A DNA stretch of 8,178 nt, from contig DTYT01000062.1 of NCBI GenBank assembly GCA_012961745.1, forward strand, positions 1 through 8,178, given 5' to 3'. The notes beneath the pieces were generated by a model. It made no database searches and was not told the DNA's origin. It was given only the letters and a program-made list of their open reading frames with translations. Source of the DNA: Kiritimatiellia bacterium. Its GTDB lineage: Bacteria > Verrucomicrobiota > Kiritimatiellia > B70-G9. This document shows positions 6,157-8,178 of the stretch, piece by piece; the stretch's first letter is position 1, and each line of letters begins with the position of its first letter. Made by a program: the position numbers and the translations under genes.

Positions 6157-8178
6157 AGTGCACCCAGCGTTGGGACAATTTCACCTGCACGGCGGTCAAG
6201 ATGACCACCACCAGGAAGAGGAACCACGCCATGGCCGCCGCGTACCCCATTTTCAGGTAACGGAAGGCGTTGTTGAAGAGGTGATAGACGTAGAAGAGGG
6301 TCGAGTTGACCGGTCCTCCCTGGGTCATGATGAATGCTTGGGTGAAGATCTGAAAGGTGCCGATAAGTCCCATCACCAGATTGAAGAAAATGTAAGGAGT
6401 CAGCATGGGAATGGTTATGTAGACGAAACGTTGCCACGGGCCGGCGCCGTCTATCGCGGCGGCCTCGTGGTATGTCGGGCTGATGCCCTTCAGCCCCGCC
6501 AGCCAGATGATCATCCCCCCTCCGGCGCCCCACAGCCCCATGATGATCAGTGCCCATTTGCTGGTATGCTCGTCCTGGAGCCAGTTGGGACCGTGAATGC
6601 CCAGCAGGGAAAGCATGCCGTTGAGCAGCCCGCTTTGGGGATTGAATATCCAGATCCAGAGAATACTGGCCGCGACCGCGGGCACGATGCTGGGCAGGTA
6701 GAACAAGGTCCGCCACACCGCCACGCCGCGGACCTTTTGATTGAGCAGGACGGCCATTCCCAAACCCAGCGCCATGCCCAGCGGAACGCCGATCACCATG
6801 AACATGGTGTTGTAGAGCGACTTCCAGAACAGCTCATCCTGGAAGAACATGGTCCGGTAGTTGTGCAACCCCAGAAACACCGCCGGATTCAACACATCGA
6901 AGCGGCAGAAGCTTATCACGATCGAAAAAAGAAGCGGGCCGCCGGTGAAGATGACGAATCCCAGAATCCACGGAAGGGCGCAGATCAATCCCGCCTTCCA
7001 CTGCCCTCTTCCCCCGTAGCCGGGCCGCCGGCGATCCCAGGCCACGCCTACCCCGGCCAGGCCGGCCACCACCACGGCATACAGCCCGAAAAACCAGTGC
7101 CACGCGCGGATGGGCTTACCTTCCGTCGGATGCAGGATCTCATCCAAGTCCCGTTGCACCATGGCAGTGTAGTAGTCGAGTGCTTCCCGAGGGGTCTTCT
7201 TGTGGAAGATGGCATCTTCCATCGCCCAGATCTGCGCATTCCACAGTTTCTGGCCTACCGGTGTCACCGGCCGGAAGCGAGAGTTTTCCAGCAGATCATT
7301 GAACACCCGCATGGCTTCCTTGAACTTCGGTTCCAACAGGGGGTTCTCGATCACGAAACGGCGGTAGACCCACTCGTTCTGTCTCCGGTTCGGATACTGT
7401 CGGGGAATGAAAGGTCGGCCTTGACTGAGATAGGTGAAGTTCTCCGACAGCACCATGATTTCCAGCGCACGCTGGCTCACCAGGAACCGTATCAGTTCCC
7501 ATGCCCCGCGCTTCTGACGTGCAGTGGAAGGTATCGCGTATGCCCAGCCGCCGACCCAGGAAATGGGGCGACGTCCCTTGGCCAACTCCCGCGCCGGCAA
7601 AGGCGGAGGCGCAGCCCCCAGATCAAGGTCCCTCCCGTAGAAAGCCAGCGACGACATAATCCAGACGCCGTCAATCTTCATCGCCACCTTGCCCTGGATA
7701 AAGGGGTCCAGCTCACCCCCCTGAAAAGTGGTCTGAAAGGCATAGACCTGCTCCGCTCCTCCCAGGCGGTCGTAGACACGCGTCATGAATTCCAGCGCGT
7801 AGACGATGTTGCTGTCGTTCAGCGTGCAACGCCGTCCATCCCGACTCATGAACCGCCCCCCCGCCTGCCACCCGTACAAATAAAGCCACGAATTTCCGTA
7901 GTTGGGTATGAATCCGATGGTGCGGATGCGACCCCGAGAATCCCGCTCGGTCATGGCCACGGCCATCTCCTCCAGCTCTTCCCAAGTCCGCGGCGGCCTG
8001 GCCTCGCCCTGTTCGTTGGTAAAACCATGACGGACAAGGATATCCTTGTTGTAGAGCAGAACCCGGTCGTCGGCGTTGTTGGGTATTCCGTAAACATGCT
8101 CCTCGCCGGTCACCGGATCCCGGTACACCGCCTCATCCCAGCAGGCGGCAAAGAAATCCTCCGGCCGCACCGGCTCCA
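6143..8178 (-). CDS. Fused sugar-binding protein and MalF-type ABC permease (5' partial)
   Basis: The frame stays open through base 8178, so the N-terminus, including the signal sequence and perhaps 100-130 residues of the first lobe, is outside the window. Numbering from the GTG at 8170, residues 1-350 match family 1 extracellular solute-binding proteins: YGIP followed by LLYNKDIL, PRTWEELE, GKVAMKIDGVW and GGWAYAIPS with a following RFLVS. Trp/Tyr-rich stretches (WLYLYGW) would suit sugar stacking. A membrane helix at about 355-377 then returns the chain to the cytoplasm, followed by a basic loop (DRRRPGYGGR). A full MalF/UgpA-type permease begins near 392, with helices at about 392-420, 454-476, 487-509, 537-560, 590-612 and 642-665. 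Its EAA loop is intact: E569-A-A-A, G575 and P588. The topology is self-consistent: binding domain outside, tether helix, then permease. CUT1 binding proteins are normally separate proteins, so the fusion is unusual. No ATPase gene is in the window; one encoded elsewhere is presumably shared. Confidence 0.94.
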   Translation of the reverse strand, partial: EPVRPEDFFAACWDEAVYRDPVTGEEHVYGIPNNADDRVLLYNKDILVRHGFTNEQGEARPPRTWEELEEMAVAMTERDSRGRIRTIGFIPNYGNSWLYLYGWQAGGRFMSRDGRRCTLNDSNIVYALEFMTRVYDRLGGAEQVYAFQTTFQGGELDPFIQGKVAMKIDGVWIMSSLAFYGRDLDLGAAPPPLPARELAKGRRPISWVGGWAYAIPSTARQKRGAWELIRFLVSQRALEIMVLSENFTYLSQGRPFIPRQYPNRRQNEWVYRRFVIENPLLEPKFKEAMRVFNDLLENSRFRPVTPVGQKLWNAQIWAMEDAIFHKKTPREALDYYTAMVQRDLDEILHPTEGKPIRAWHWFFGLYAVVVAGLAGVGVAWDRRRPGYGGRGQWKAGLICALPWILGFVIFTGGPLLFSIVISFCRFDVLNPAVFLGLHNYRTMFFQDELFWKSLYNTMFMVIGVPLGMALGLGMAVLLNQKVRGVAVWRTLFYLPSIVPAVAASILWIWIFNPQSGLLNGMLSLLGIHGPNWLQDEHTSKWALIIMGLWGAGGGMIIWLAGLKGISPTYHEAAAIDGAGPWQRFVYITIPMLTPYIFFNLVMGLIGTFQIFTQAFIMTQGGPVNSTLFYVYHLFNNAFRYLKMGYAAAMAWFLFLVVVILTAVQVKLSQRWVHYESE

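Noticed and set aside
7000..7130. Fusion of binding protein and permease as an assembly error
   Set aside because: The linker encodes a sensible membrane helix and a positive cytoplasmic loop in the correct orientation, which an accidental join would be unlikely to create. Reads would still be needed to exclude it fully.

Overview
The window looks like GC-rich bacterial chromosome, densely coding, with four protein genes and no RNA genes, CRISPR array or mobile element that I can see. Several traits fit a polysaccharide-degrading member of the PVC superphylum (Verrucomicrobiota, Kiritimatiellota or a relative). The secreted esterase ends in paired Asp-rich calcium-loop motifs followed by a C-terminal module of a kind I recognise from those lineages. 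The sugar permeases have enlarged, fused architectures, and a membrane-anchored FN3/GH123-type protein sits beside them. The taxonomic placement is inferred from protein style, not from a marker gene.

Layout. Bases 1-1131 (+) hold the 3' part of an extracellular alpha/beta-hydrolase of the PHB-depolymerase/feruloyl-esterase type; its 5' end lies outside the window. A 55-base convergent gap follows. The rest is on the minus strand, read from right to left. Bases 8178-6143 encode an extracellular sugar-binding protein fused in frame to a MalF-type permease, with the N-terminus cut by the window edge. Bases 6156-4426 encode a MalG-type permease overlapping it by 14 bases and carrying an extra domain of about 290 residues after its first membrane helix. 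After 107 bases with GC-rich hairpins, bases 4318-1187 encode a 1043-residue membrane-anchored protein with an FN3 domain and a C-terminal DUF4091/GH123-like region.

Working together. The two permease genes form the membrane part of one CUT1-type carbohydrate ABC importer. Its binding protein is covalently tethered to the first permease, and the second permease displays a large extracytoplasmic domain where the binding protein must dock. No ATPase subunit is present; a shared ATPase encoded elsewhere is usual for this transporter class. The GH123-like protein, co-directional and probably in the same unit, would act at the cell surface, but the place where the family carries its catalytic Asp-Glu pair reads Asn-Asp here. 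It may therefore bind glycans rather than cut them. The convergent esterase could remove acyl groups from polysaccharide, but it is a separate transcription unit. The most unusual content is the doubly modified transporter together with the apparently degenerate GH123-like partner.
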